From contig CM037590.1 in assembly GCA_021018995.1 (NCBI GenBank), positions 81,066,097-81,130,096 of the forward strand: 64,000 nt of DNA. Reading direction: 5' to 3'. The position numbers and the translations under genes are program-made. A model generated the notes under the pieces. It saw only the letters and a list, made by a program, of their open reading frames with translations, made no database searches and was not told the DNA's origin. Below are positions 1 to 11,690 of this stretch, piece by piece (the first letter of the stretch is position 1; every line of letters starts with the position of its first letter). This DNA is from Chloranthus sessilifolius. Lineage: Eukaryota; Streptophyta; Magnoliopsida; Chloranthales; Chloranthaceae.

Positions 1-922
1 AGCTGGGAACCTCTACTTTGCAATGGTATAAGATTCATCCTTAGTAGAGGCCCCTACCAGCTTTGGTATATCTCTCTCTAACTATTTCTCGGGAGGGTTG
101 ACTATGGGTTCGGAGTGGCTTCTAAAGGCTGGGGGAAATTCCTAAGGGTTTTAAGCAGGTTTCTAAGGGTATGGGGATGCTATTGGAAGCTCGGGGGGTG
201 CGTCTTTCTCGAAGTATGTTTCGATCGGGCCTTGGGCCAAATTTGGGTGTCTACAGATGCCCCTCTTTGGTATCTGATCACTAATGATCGAATGCCAAAG
301 ACAAGAGACATCCGAAGAGGCCCAAGGCATCACTGATGGGTTTGTCATATTCAAAACAAACCTTAAATATCATGTGGATAACATGGTGAGTAAATGGAAG
401 CCCTGTATGTCGGGAAAAATATTTGTTCCTCCAGGTTATCGACTTCCAATCGCTTAGTGATAATTCTAGGCATAATCGAGATGGAGCGAGTTGCGAAAGC
501 CCAATATGATGGGAAAAATGTCCGCTTCTCGAGATGATTGAAGATGTTCGATGTTCAAGTTTCATTCTGAATAAAATAATTCTATGAGTGAGAGGGTGAT
601 CGACCCATACTAAAAGACAGGTGAGTGACAAAAACACAAAGATCCACAGTTTGTGTCTAATCATGCGAGGCATTGGTTGCCCCATTTGACCGGCCACGGG
701 TGCCCTTGCATGAAGCAGGGTTCGAGGTATTTGGACGAACCCATCGATCTCAGTTAATTTAGCACGACTACTTGAGCGGAGCGAATTGATGTCACAATAC
801 TTTTTGGGTGTGCGTGCCCATTTTTTGAAAGTCACATATGTATATATATATTTATATACTTTTTGTTATTTTATGTATTTTATTTTTTTTGTTATTTTAT
901 GTATATTCCTATTTTTTGTTTA

Positions 923-947
923 TTATATATATATATATATATATATT
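923..947. repeat. (TA)n microsatellite
   Basis: About twelve TA units lie in the T-rich part of copy A. The predicted peptides here are low-complexity artefacts. Confidence 0.9.
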
Positions 948-1099
948 TCTTTTATTTTTCTATGTTTTTTTTTTTATATTTGTTCGAGATTTTGAGCTTG
1001 TCTTGATGACCCTGAATAAATTATTTTAGCACAACCTCCCGAGCAGATCAAATGGAAGTTGATGTACTTTTCATGGGCCTATGCACCATTTCGAACCTA

Positions 1100-1285
1100 A
1101 GGGGGACTAGGCTTGACGTGTATAATATACACGCTAAGCCAAACTTGGCCAGAAATAGCCTAGCGTGCATATTATACAGGCCAAGCCAAATCTAGCCAGA
1201 AATAGCCTAGCGTATATATTATACACACCGGGCCAAATCTGGCCAAAATAGGCCTAGCATGTATATTATACACGCTAAGCCAGAC
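1100..1285. repeat. Hairpin cluster A
   Basis: Four units of about 45-50 bp each contain an imperfect inverted repeat around a TATAATAT or TATTATA loop, with arms such as GCTTGACG/CGCTAAGC and CTAGCATG/CACGCTAAG. Units are separated by CCAAATCTGGCCAGAAATAG-like spacers. Related clusters occur at 3175-3335, 4616-4770 with 7645-7675, and 51505-51645. Confidence 0.7.
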
Positions 1286-1690
1286 CTGAGAGGTTTTAAA
1301 ACAGTCGGGCTCAAGCCAAAAAGGGCAATTTTCAAAATCCTTTCTTCCCCCCTTCTCCAATCCGAAACAGGATCTCCTCCTAGGGTTTCTTTGAATCGAT
1401 TTGAACCCCGTCTCCTTGCTAGCATCCGTTCTTGCCGATAAAACGCACGTTCTACTCTGGATCAAGGGTCGATTTTTTCTTGAAGGTAATCATTGTTTAA
1501 CCCCATTCCATTTGATTTTTCTTGAATTATTTGTAATGTGGTTAAGATTCTTGCATTTTTAAATGATAAATGAATGATTTCTCTTGCAACTGTGATTATC
1601 TATGACCCGTTTGATTTATTCTATGTGCATTGGCTTTGATTTTGAGTGAAAATATGATTTTAAGTGATGCCATATTATTCTTTTCCCCCT

Positions 1691-2045
1691 TTTTATTGGA
1701 TTTTCTTAAGCTATTTTGTTGATATGATTAGGGTCCTCTCTTTTTTTGGATCTTTTTTTTTTCTTTTTTTTTTGGATCTAGATGATTTTCTGTGCCATGC
1801 ATGATTTTTTTTTGAAACTGTTTTGCATATTATTGTTTATACATGTATATATATATTTTTTTGGATTTTTTTGTTGGAAAAGAAAGGCTTTTGGCATGCC
1901 CGATCTCCCTCCCTACTTGTGTGGCTAGGGTTTTGCTAAAAAATGGTGGTTTGCTCTTTTTCTTTCTTCCTTTGAAAACATCCCAACATGTAGTTCATGT
2001 ATTTATCGGGGATTTTGACCAAAATTTTGTGAAATGGAGTTCTTT

Positions 2046-2083
<38 letters not shown>

Positions 2084-2238
2084 GTTTATACATATTTTGA
2101 TTATATATTTTTTGTTTTGTTTTTATTTTTATTTTTTTGAAATGTGGGGGCGCTTTGGGCTTGCTCCTTTTTTATGTTGTGCAACTGTGGGATTTTTGAC
2201 GATTTTGTCGCGACGATGAGCACTCCTTTAAAAATATA
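1691..2238. other. T-rich non-coding stretch with (TC)n
   Basis: No gene is seen. The stretch is rich in T runs and contains a (TC)n microsatellite at about 2050-2081. Homology between copies A and B fades at its left edge. Confidence 0.6.
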
Positions 2239-3535
2239 GAGTCGCCACCCGGAGTTTTTGGTGTCCTGGGAAACCTAAATCAATATTAAATGCACTGAAG
2301 TACCAAATATGACTCTGATTCACTGGTTTATGCCAAAGGCTCTTGGGTAGAGGCTTCAGTTATCAATCGGGAAGGTGTTAGGCACCCGACCAACCTACTT
2401 AAAAGTGATCTCTACTTGTGGCCAAAATAAACTAGAAAAATAAGAATGAAAAAAGCACTTCCTCTTGCCCTAAGGCACCTTGACCCTATTTGTGCCCCTA
2501 CGCCACTATCGAGAGTTTGACGGCGTAATGACACAAATTCAAGGGTAGAGCAAAAGCTAAGAAGGTAAAGGAATAGAGGGGAGAGCCGGAGCTCTCGGGC
2601 CCTTGTAGCACGTGTGTGGTCCTTCGCGTAGGTGCACTTGACGAGCTTCCAATAACTTGAATGGTTGGAGAATGAGTTCTAACCTCTAAGGCTTGATAGC
2701 TAAGGGGTAGAGGAAGAAGGCTAGTGGGTGGTTCTCTCCTAACTTAAGATTTTTTTGGTGGAAGATGGGGTCTAAGGGGGGCTTTTGAATTCTGGTATTG
2801 GTATGGAAAGGGTGCACCAAAGGGAGGAAAAGCTTCTCTCTTAATCTTTTTCTCTCTTGGAAAAAATTTCAAGCCCTTGTAAAGGGAGGGGTGCCTCTCT
2901 ATTTATAGGAAAAAGGGAGGTTTGGTGGATACTTAAGAGCTAATTAGGGTTAGCAATTAAGTAATCTTCTAATATAAAGTTTCCTAGGATTTTGAGAGCT
3001 TTGAAATATGGGCAATGGGCTTCAAGGGTAGATGATAGAGTGAGGTTTCAAATCACTAGAGGGTTGCGATAATCAGGGGTGCAACAGTCCTAATGAAACC
3101 CATCCTAAACATTGAGATGGTCAACAAGTCAAACCCCAAAAGTGAATTTTGAGCAAAAACCCATGGTTAGGTAGCAAAGCCTAGCGTGTGTATTACTAAC
3201 CCTAAGCATAGCTACAGTGTCCGAAAGTTCAGAGCCCGAGGGGGGTCCCACCTATACTTGGCGTGTGTATTAGATGCACCAAGCCATTTTTGGACGAAAA
3301 TGGCTTGGCGCATGTAATACATGTGCCATGTATGCCTTAGCCAAGTGCAGCTCTTGGGCACTGCTCGGATCACCATAACTTTTGAAGTACAACTCGGATT
3401 GAGGTGATTCTTAGCTTGTTGGAAAGATGGGGAAGTCCTCTTTCGAATGATATATAACTCAGCCCCGACAAAGGTTTGTGTAATCTTTGATACTTCTCCT
3501 TCCAAACACTATTATGAAAGGTTCAGAAACTAGTC
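2239..3535 (-). mobile_element. Possible minus-strand Tat/Ogre-type LTR
   Basis: Read on the minus strand the block has a TATAAATA box at 2907-2900 and, downstream, TGGCGACTC at 2247-2239. That matches the start of the Arg-type primer site described for Ogre/Tat elements, as I recall it. The + strand motif GGGAAGGTGTTAGGCACCC at about 2369-2387 is common in plant Tat-type repeats. Three hairpin units lie at 3175-3335. Only nine bases of the primer site match and no TG/CA ends were fixed, so this is tentative. No coding region was found. Confidence 0.35.
2900..2907 (-). promoter_or_regulatory. Candidate TATA box of the minus-strand LTR-like block
   Basis: The + strand reads TATTTATA, giving TATAAATA on the minus strand, followed downstream by a CT-rich leader on that strand. 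Confidence 0.4.
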
Positions 3536-4615
3536 TGGGAAGGTTGGGGTTGATTCCTAAGGGTTCGGGATGATTCCTAAGGGTTTAGGAAGGGTCCTAA
3601 GGGTGTGGGAGATGCTATCGAAAGATCGGGAGTGCGCCTCTCTCGAAGTATGTTTCGATTGGGCCTTGGGCCAGATTTGGGCGTCTACAGAGGCCCCTCT
3701 TTGGTATACGATCACTAATGATCAAATGCCAAAGATGAGACATCTGAAGGGGCCTAAGGCATCACTGATGGGTCTGCCATATTCAATATAAACCTCAAAC
3801 ATCAGGTGAGTAATATGGTGAGTAAACGGAACCCCTATATGTCGGGAAAAACGTCCATTTCTCAAGGTGATCGATCCCCAAGCGCTTAGTGACATTACTG
3901 GGCATGACCGAGATGGAGCGAGTTGCGAAAGCCCAATATACTGGAAAAAATATCTACTTATTGAGATGATTGAAGATGTTTAATGTTCAAGTTTCATTCC
4001 GAATCCAATAGCTCCGTACATAAGAGGGTGATTGACCCATACTTAAAGATAAGCGCGAAGTAAATACGCAAAGGTCCATAGTTTGTATCCAATCATGTGA
4101 GTCATTGATTGCCCCATTTAACTGGCCATGGGTGCTCCTGCACGAAGTAGGGCTTGAGATCTTTGGGCGAACCCATCGATCTCAAAATTGATTTAGCATG
4201 ACTACCGAGCAGAGCGAATTGATGTCGCAACGCTTTTTGGGATTACATGCCGCTTTTTATTATTTTTATGTAAGATTTTTTGTAGAAATTTTTGTTATGT
4301 GGATTTTTGTATTATTTTATGTGAATTTTTTTGTGATTTTATATGGATTTTTTTTCATGACTTCAAGTGGATTTTGTATTATTTTATGTGATTTTTTTTT
4401 TAATGATTTTATGTGATTTTTTTTCATGATTTTACATGGATTTTGTATTATTTTATGTGGATTTTTTTTATCATTTTATGTGGATTTTTTGTATGTTCGA
4501 GATTTTGAGCAAGCTTATTGATCCTGAACCACTTATTTTAGCACAGTCACCCAAGTAGATCAAATGGAGATTGACGTGTCATTTGGGAGCGTGTGCACCT
4601 CCTCGGGTCCGAGGA

Positions 4616-4770
4616 AGATCAGGCTCGGTGTGTGCAACACACAAGCCATGCCAAAATGGGCCAGGAATAGCCTGGCGTGTGTATTATACACGCCAGGCCA
4701 AATCTTGCCAGGAATAGCTAGGCGTGTGTAATACATGCGCTAGGCCAAAATGGGGCCAAATAATGCTTGG
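4616..4770. repeat. Hairpin cluster B
   Basis: The unit near 4672-4702 has perfect 11-base arms, GCCTGGCGTGT and ACACGCCAGGC, around GTATTAT. Its neighbour uses CTAGGCG with CGCTAGG. A further unit (arms CTTGGC and GCCAAG) was split by the solo LTR and is completed at 7644-7672. The arms differ between units yet remain complementary. Confidence 0.75.
4766..4770. repeat. Target site duplication CTTGG, left copy
   Basis: CTTGG immediately precedes the TG end of the solo LTR and is repeated exactly at 7644-7648. Confidence 0.9.
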
Positions 4771-7643
4771 TGTAATGACCCGATTTTCAACTATCGTTGA
4801 CTTACTTACTTTTGGTCAGGATGTCGTTGATTGAGGATAATTGATTAAAATAGTCACGCTAGCACATAATAGGGGTATTACATAATATAAAATTCTTTAG
4901 ATTGTCGATCTGAACCGTTGGATATCATATCTTAGAAAAGCAAAAAAAAAAAAAAAAAAAAAAGAAAAAAAACTAAATCGTATACAGTTTTATACTGTTA
5001 ACTCCTCATTTATTGGTATTATTATTATTATTATATATTATATATATATATAAATATGGGCACATATATTTTACAAATTGAAAACTCACACTTTTATTTT
5101 GACCATACATTGATATGATAAATTTTATAGTCATTAAATTATTTTATATATTTTAATTACATATATGCATCCTTTAATCAAGGGATGTGTATATTTGTTG
5201 GTGTGAATGTGTAGTACACTATTCCATTCCCAACTCTTATTTTTCTCTATGAATACACGTGGGCCTTTAGATGCACACATTATTTGTGTGTCATAGCAAT
5301 GAAACCCATGTATCATTAAAGGTCTAAAAGACCCAATTCATGAAAATTGGAAAGAGTCCAAAATTGGAAGGTGTCCACCAAAGTCCCTCCTAAATATCAT
5401 TGATCGTGGACTCCTAAATTGGAAAGAGCTGAACCACCTTCCTCCTAAATTCCCTACTCCTCCCCACATGGAATACTAGCCCAACTAAAGAAAATAAAAT
5501 TGACTCCCCAGCCGCTTCCTTGATAACCACGTTTTGGTTGAGCCTCACACTATCTCTCTATGTATGTGCCTAACATACAAAATTAATTACTTTCCTAATA
5601 CAACTTGGACTATCCACGTTTCCTGTTTATCATAATCTCTAAAATCTAAAGCAACCAAGTTCCAACTCCTCTCCTCGTGGGGCCAAAATAGGCAAGGAAC
5701 CACAACCGTCCGTCTCTCAACTCTTACTTCCTACCCTCAATAATTTAGTCTCACTAAATTATTCTTCCTTACTAATTCAAGATCTCACGGCTCAGGCAAG
5801 ACAACTCAGACTTTCCTCCCTTTCCATGAAACACCACACATTATTTCTCGAAAGATCCCAACCATCCATTCCCTCTCAAACACCTTAAAAAGGCCCTCTT
5901 AGCCCTAAAGCATTTAAGCCTTTGTTCCCTATCTCAAACGTCTCTCTCTTCCACAGTTTACCAGCAGCCGAACTCCCTAATTAACTCTTTCTCTCTCTCT
6001 CCAACTACAAAAGTAAACAAACAGCCGACTCTCTCTCTATATATACATCTTTTGTTCCTCTTTTGCTTTCTAACACCCGAGCAGCAAGCCACCGATCTCT
6101 CTATCCCTCTAATTGGAAACTGATTTCTCCCTCTTATTTGGAGCGACGACGGTAAGTGATCACGCGCAATCAGTTGTATTTTTGAATTTAAAAAGTAAAT
6201 CACCCAATGTTTCCTCATATTGATTTCGCGATCAATATACAAACCTCTCTCTTTATGATATATCTATTGTTTGTGCATTAGAGAAGAAGAAATTGGGTGG
6301 AGATTTGTGAAATCATAGAAAGACTCACGTTGCCCCAATAGTTGATCAACCACACATTTTGTCTCAATTCTCCTTGCGACATTAGGACCTGAGGTTGGGG
6401 AATTTCAATGCAAAATTAAGTTTTAGACTTTAAATCATAGGCTTTAATGATGTATTCGAACCAGATCCATAATTATTAGAATTAAATTTGAACTGTTTAA
6501 ATAGTATGGTATCTAAACATTAGAATTAGTGAAAATAACGTGTATTAATTATTGAATGTTTGAATATTACATCTTTTGCATTACAACGGAATATTTGGAA
6601 TCCTTTTGACTGCCATATAACTTGCATGAATTATAATCATTAAACCTTTGAACATCGAGCCCTTTGAATTTGAATCTGGATTAGAATGAGGATTATTTTA
6701 TGAATCATTGAACCTATTTATTAGAACTCTACATGTGATTTAAAGAGATTAATTTGAACCAAATCCTGTGCTTCGGCAATTTTGAACCGTTTCGACGACC
6801 CATTGAACCGCACAAGCATCCCTCACAACGCAGGGGCTTGAGTACTTAGAAAATTATTCATTGAACGACGATGGTTAGGAGGGGATTCCCATCAGAAATT
6901 GGAAACTTTAGTGCTATATTTTTATACTAGTGATATTTAAGTTATATTTTTAAGTCATCATAAATTAAGAAGACTACACCTGAAATTTAATAATGAAACG
7001 ATTTAATGAATACTCACATGAAACCTAAGAGTCGATGCTATCGAATATCATATGAAACTAGAACTCAGTATATGTGCTTTTGAACCCATGATACTTTCCG
7101 AATTCTATTTTGTCATTTAAATTGTGTTTGAATTTATCATCGAACTATGCATTGATTAGATAAAATGTAATTTTGGCCTTGAACTTTTTCTACTGAGCTT
7201 AGATGGTTAGCTCACCCCGACACTATGTGTCACAGGTACAGAAGTGGTTCCAGATCCCGATTCAGAAAATCCCAACTTTGTACTGGAAGAAGAAGCAGAT
7301 CTTCCACCTGAGGAGTTTTATCCCTAGATACTTTTGGAGACTTGGACTTGGTATAGATTAGATGAACTTTTTGAGATAATTAAGATTATTTTTGAACATT
7401 ATGTACCACTATTTGTGTGGCGAACGGCCGTCACCGGCGGTTTTACTTTTTTTTTTTTTTTTTCACTTTCGTTATGGACATTAATGCAAATTGATTTATT
7501 TATGGATATTTTTGCATTCAATCTATTTATATTAGTTGCTACCTAATCGATACCAAAGAATTTCTGTGTTTAGATTATGCATTGTGATCTAGCGATCCGG
7601 AATTTTCACGTATTTTCTGGTCGGAATATTTGGGGTCGTTACA
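4771..7643 (+). mobile_element. Solo LTR of a Ty3/gypsy-type retrotransposon
   Basis: The element begins TGTAATGACCC and ends GGGTCGTTACA, so the termini are near-inverted repeats with TG...CA ends. A perfect 5-bp duplication (CTTGG) flanks it, and removing it restores the repeat unit seen in other hairpin clusters. There is no second LTR, primer site or gag/pol. On + there is a CT-rich, TATA-like stretch near 6030, a donor ACGACG-GTAAGTGATC at 6149-6151, and an acceptor GTGTCACAG near 7228-7236. An acidic open reading stretch of about 30 codons follows and stops at 7324-7326. The + orientation is inferred from these signals. A Tekay/Del-like origin is possible but not established. Confidence 0.85.
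4941..4962. repeat. Poly(A) tract
   Basis: A run of about 22 A residues lies within the solo LTR. It is internal, so it is not a retroposon tail. Confidence 0.8.
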
Positions 7644-7648
7644 CTTGG
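7644..7648. repeat. Target site duplication CTTGG, right copy
   Basis: An exact copy of 4766-4770 lies immediately after the CA end of the solo LTR. Confidence 0.9.
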
Positions 7649-8090
7649 CGTGTGTATTATACATGCCAAGACAAAACTGGGAGGCTTTTAAAACGCCCGA
7701 GCCCGAGCCAAAAGGTTTTTTTTTTTCAAATCTCCTTCCTCCCCCCTTCTCTAAACCATAAACGGAAGCCTCTCCTAGGGTTCCCTTGGTTTGCTTGAAC
7801 CTTGTTTCATCACCTGAGTTTGCTCTTGCCGATCAAACACACCTCTACGCCGGTTCAAGGATTAATTTTCTTGAAGGTAATCAATGTTTAACCTCATTTT
7901 CTTTTGATTTTTCTTGAATAATTTGCAATGTGGTTAAGAGTTTTAATTTTTTGAATGATGAATGAGTGATCCTCTTGCAAGTATGATTATTCTTCTCTTC
8001 CTTGATCTATTCCATGTGCATTGGCCTTTATTTTGAGCAAAAATATGATTTTTTAGTGATGCCCTACTCTTTTTCTCCATTTGGGGGCCT
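7649..8090 (+). repeat. Copy B of the long direct repeat, right part
   Basis: Copy B resumes with the other half of a hairpin unit, then a CT-rich leader (TCTCCTTCCTCCCCCCTTC near 7730) and a TTGAAG-GTAATC donor-like site near 7876, all matching copy A at 1260-1690. Copy A has no gene after it here. Copy B leads into the PMD pseudogene, so this block may be its 5' leader and first intron. Confidence 0.55.
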
Positions 8091-8204
8091 CTTTTCCCTT
8101 TTTTTTTTTGTTGTTGTTGTTGTTTTTTTAAGCAAGATAATATATACCATTTTTTTTTGACACACACTTTTTGATTTATGCATGTTCTTTTTGTTTGAAG
8201 ATGT

Positions 8205-8315
8205 GGGTGATGATTTTTTTTTTGAAAATGATGGGTGGTTTTCTTTGAAAAATGATGGGTGGTTTTCTTTTAAAAATGATGGGTGATTTTTTTTTTTACA
8301 ATGATGGGTGGGTTT
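8205..8315. repeat. Short tandem repeat, AATGATGGGTGG unit
   Basis: Four copies of AATGATGGGTGRTTTT with T-rich spacers occur at about 28-bp spacing. The rest of 8090-8450 is T-rich with no supported gene. Confidence 0.8.
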
Positions 8316-8457
8316 TTCCTCCCTCTCCCCTTTCCTCTTTTTTTTGACATATTTCTTTTGTAATGAAGGGGATTGTTAGGATTGATAGAAACGAAAGGGG
8401 GCCTACTTACCTCCCTTTTGGCTTGCTTAGCATATGATTTTTTGCTACTGATATATC

Positions 8458-10759
8458 TTGATATTGTTGCTTGGATCCATCTTAGAACATCGAGTGAGGA
8501 GGAACATGCACAGGAGGAGGGGCAAGAGCAAGAAGAGGGGTCGGAAGTGGTCTACGGTTCCCAGGGGGAGTAAATTCTCATCGTGCAATGCTCTTCCCGT
8601 ACCTGGTTTGAAATGCAAGGCGAGGCCACCCGTGCTGGTCTCCTTCATCTACAATATATTCACATCTCAAATTTTGGGATCGCCGGCAAGGTAAAAAGCT
8701 GTGGTTGTTCTTTGTGCGAGCTTGCAATATCTTCAGGATCTGATACCTCTTTATTTGGATGCAGAACTTACCTCCCATCACCTTCCGAGGAGGTTGGTTG
8801 GACCTCCAGCGCTTCTATCTCTACTTCCTTCCAGTTTCAAGGATTTCCTCTCTTGCCCTGCCATGCGGGCCGACACGGCCTATCTGAGGGCCTTGATTGA
8901 GCACTTTCGTCCCAAGACTAACATTTCATATGGCCATAGCAGAGATGACTCTTACCCCCATCGATTAGTTGATGATTATGGGGATTCGGATGGGGGGTAT
9001 ATCGGTGACTAACCTTTGTGTGCCCAGCGAGATGAGGTGGTACAACTAATTGGGGATTATCCCACCTCCACAATTCTGCATGGCTCCGAGGTTAAAATGC
9101 CATGGCTGGACGGTCTATTTGAGGAGAATGAAATGGTGGATTTGGGCCAGTCCAATGTGGGCATCTTCATTGAGCTTGAACGTGCAATGATGTTGGCTTA
9201 TATCTCGCTCCTTTTCCTATTGGGTAAGACTCTTTTTTCGAATGCCAGTGGTGGGCGAGTCTCATTGTCTTTGCTCAGTCTTATGGGAGATTAGGAAAAT
9301 GTGCACTGATATGACTGGGGCAGGGCCGGATATGCGTGCTATCCTCTAGCCTAGCTCGGGTCTCAACTGAGAATGTGAAGTCTGTTGTCGGCTTTTAGCC
9401 TATCGTAGAGGTAACCCCTGGCTCCCTTGCTTTTCTTAGTTTATTGGCAAGTCATTCCCTGCCTCTGGCACATCTACTCCTTTTAGGTTTAGGGATATCC
9501 GCACTTCCAGCCTGGCCGCCCCCTCCTTCACTCTGGTGTATCTACTTATTCACTTATGAGCAACTAGACCACGACCCGCCGTAGGGATGTCGGTATGAAG
9601 CATTTAGAGATGGGCCTGAGGTCCCAGTTCGATTTGCTAATCCTGGAGCAGGTATGGCTATTTCTCACTTTTTTTCTTAGAGTTTTTGTTATGCTACTTG
9701 TTTGGCTGATAGTACGCTTTTCTGGTTTGGGTAGGTTATCTATGATCCCTACATTGGTTCTCCTTTTTAGGATCGAGCTATTGTGGGTTCGTTTCACTTT
9801 TTCATCGACTGTCGCATCATTTTCTTTTACGGGTCTTGGGCCAGGGCATATTACCCAGGAGAGAGAGTGGTCCACCAGTATCGAGACCACTTTATCGTGC
9901 CTCAGGCTCCTCCCGCGGATGTTATGGCTCTTGAGGACAATATTAAGGAGCTTATTACTAGATTTCTTCATCATGGGGTCCCCATCAATGATCTCCTCAT
10001 GCCCAGGGGTTACCAGCTATGGTACGAGTCCCTACCCTACTGGTCCATTCTTCTGCGTTTCGTACCTGGTGCTAATTTCTTAGCCTTTGGCGGTCTGCGA
10101 TCTCAGGTGGTTCTCCTTTCTCTTTTAGATCAGTTTCCTCTGGTTTTGATTCAATATTTGTCTCCATTGATAGAAATCTTACTTCTTTTCACAGTTTGAC
10201 CAGGGAGGTGACTTTGATGATGATGATGAGGCGGAGACGGGTACTGCAGAAGTTACGAGGGCTGGTCCTTCAGGCCCATCTGGTACGAGTGCCTCTGGTA
10301 GTTCGGCTGTTGAGGTTCAGGGGACCTTTAGGTGCCTTGATGATGCCTTTCTTTCAGGTTTATGTACGGTCGTAGAGGATCAGCCCGCATATCTACTGAA
10401 GCAATTAGGATTCTCCCTCCTGAATTGGTTCCTGGGGAAAGTCTTCCCTTTTTTGCATGTTTACCCGTGTTGGTGCCTGCGGCCCTTGTAGCTGATGTCT
10501 CTCTCTCTCTCTCTCTTTTTTACTTTTATGTGCAGAACTATGAATCGGCTATGAATCAGGTAGAGTATTATCGCAATATTGCTGGTCTTCGAGATGTTGA
10601 AGTGGTGAGTATCATACTGACTGGCTCTGATCATTACCTTGCTATCTTTATCTTTTGATGGATCGTGATTGCTGATATTGGGCTTGACCTGCAGTGTCCT
10701 CGGGAAAAGGAGTCGCGTTCCTTGCTTAGCCAACTTTCTCAGGTGTGGGCCCGAGTGGG
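8458..10759 (+). pseudogene. Plant mobile domain (PMD) pseudogene, 5' part
   Basis: This is a degenerate multi-exon gene of the aminotransferase-like plant mobile domain type (MAIN/MAIL-like). The matching pieces in order are RALIEHFRPKTN (ends about 8920), then in a shifted frame TFHMAIAEMTLTPID (about 8920-8967), and an exon from about 9027 with RAMMLAYISLLFLLGKTLF. Next come a piece at about 9550-9650, VIYDPYIGSPF and YYPGERVVHQY (9736-9880), and an acidic Gly/Ser-rich exon at 10195-10357. Two short exons follow at 10536-10604 and 10695-10759. Several exons have good GT/AG borders. Frameshifts and stops, for example near 8925, 9293 and 9770, mark it as a pseudogene. E1 interrupts the last exon; the reading frame resumes at 30352. 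The start is uncertain and sequence before about 8580 is not clearly PMD. Confidence 0.7.
10755..10759. repeat. Target site duplication of E1, left copy (GTGGG)
   Basis: GTGGG precedes the E1 TGTTAAG end. The right copy at 30347-30351 is GTAGG, one transition different. Confidence 0.7.
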
Positions 10760-11124
10760 TGTTAAGCAGTGAAAAATACCATTTTTCACCTCCTAACTTG
10801 ACCTTTGATGGACCTTTGAGTTGACTAATAATGTGTTTTAAGTGTATTTTGTAGATAAGCAATAAATTATAGTCTTAGTGCAGACATCCACCTAAAATGG
10901 CCAAAGAAGCAATCTACTGCTCAACATGTGCTCATGCAGCCCAAAGCCCAGCCAATCAAACAATCCACAGAGCCTTAGAAGTTCATGAGAATGTCATGGG
11001 CTCAACTGGGTATGCTTGGGACCAAGTGTAGTTGCAAGGAATGAATATTGAACCCACCTAGAGGTTACTGTGTGCTGACAGATGAAGAACAACACACCAA
11101 AGATGTGTGCCAGCTGTAGAAACT

Positions 11125-11690
11125 TAAAGCAGAACATCTCGAGAGGGCACTCCAAGCTGTCGAGAGGTTGGGTTGCTCAAATACCAAACTGTCGAGAGGT
11201 TCTCAGTACCTGTCGAGAGGTTCTAGAGATGTATTTCAAGCTGTCGAGAGGTACTGAGATGGAAATGTGAAGATCTCGAGATGTTTACAGATCCTGTCGA
11301 GAGGTTGGAGGTGTAGTAGAAGATCTCGTCGAGAGGATACTTGGAGGTGTAGGGGAAGTTGAGAGGTCCTAGCTACTTGTCAAGAGGTTCAACTGAACCT
11401 GTCGAGCAGTGGAAGGCAACCTGTCTATGACTTACCTGAAGCTACACTCATTCTCGTGAGGATTGAAGTAACCTGTCGAGCACTCAACTGAAGACTGTAT
11501 AACCAGTCGACAGGTTGTTTATAACTTGTCGAGAGGATGAATGAAGAACTGGACAGAAGTTGAAAATTGGCTCCAATCTTGTCGACTAGTGTAACTCAAC
11601 CTATCGAGAAGTAAAGGAACCTATCAAGAGCTACTCCATCCTGTTGAAATGAATGCCAAGCAGACTCAGAACTTGTCGAGATGTTCCGTG
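11125..11690. repeat. Palindrome array, TCGA type, in E1 5' U3
   Basis: Around fifteen copies of a 16-base near-palindrome, consensus AACCTGTCGAGAGGTT, sit at irregular spacing of roughly 20-40 bp. Several more copies are decayed by CG to TG or CA changes, for example GTCAAGAGG and GTTGAGAGG. The core TCGA and the outer arms are best kept. Confidence 0.85.

Larger units (their letters stand above)
95..1690 (+). repeat. Copy A of a long direct repeat, Tat-type LTR/leader-like
   Basis: This block is repeated with moderate divergence at 3535-4770 plus 7649-8090. Shared landmarks in order are a TCTACAG-GCCCCTCTTTGGTAT segment near 250, a block ending GAGCGAATTGATGTC near 790, a T-rich stretch, a hairpin cluster (1100-1285), a CT-rich leader (1330-1400), and a TTGAAGGTAATC splice-donor-like site near 1483. 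The GATGCCCCTCTT segment recurs near 55275. These traits resemble LTR/leader DNA of Tat/Ogre-type elements, but no terminus is visible and the block may begin before the window. No credible coding sequence was seen in it. Confidence 0.55.
3535..4770 (+). repeat. Copy B of the long direct repeat, left part
   Basis: This part matches copy A from its CCTAAGGGTTT segment onward. It includes GCCCCTCTTTGGTAT near 3690, the GAGCGAATTGATGTC segment near 4211, and a T-rich tandem tract at 4270-4495 built from variants of TTTTATGTGGATTTTTT. It ends in hairpin cluster B and is cut by the solo LTR at 4771, resuming at 7649. Confidence 0.6.

Noticed and set aside
281..835. 184-codon minus-strand open frame in copy A
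   Set aside because: Copy B breaks the frame, the composition is not protein-like and no domain is seen; it is a chance frame in repeat DNA.
1172..1465. Minus-strand frame with repeated peptide words such as CIIYTLG
   Set aside because: The repeated peptide is only the hairpin cluster read as codons; other clusters break it.
1843..2219. Frames over the (TC)n tract
   Set aside because: Low-complexity Ser/Leu translation of a microsatellite.
4941..4962. Poly(A) run as the tail of a SINE or retroposed gene
   Set aside because: It lies inside a well-delimited solo LTR with no flanking duplication of its own.
11125..11690. Palindrome arrays as a CRISPR array
   Set aside because: Units are short, imperfect and irregularly spaced, lie in plant LTRs, and have no cas genes nearby.
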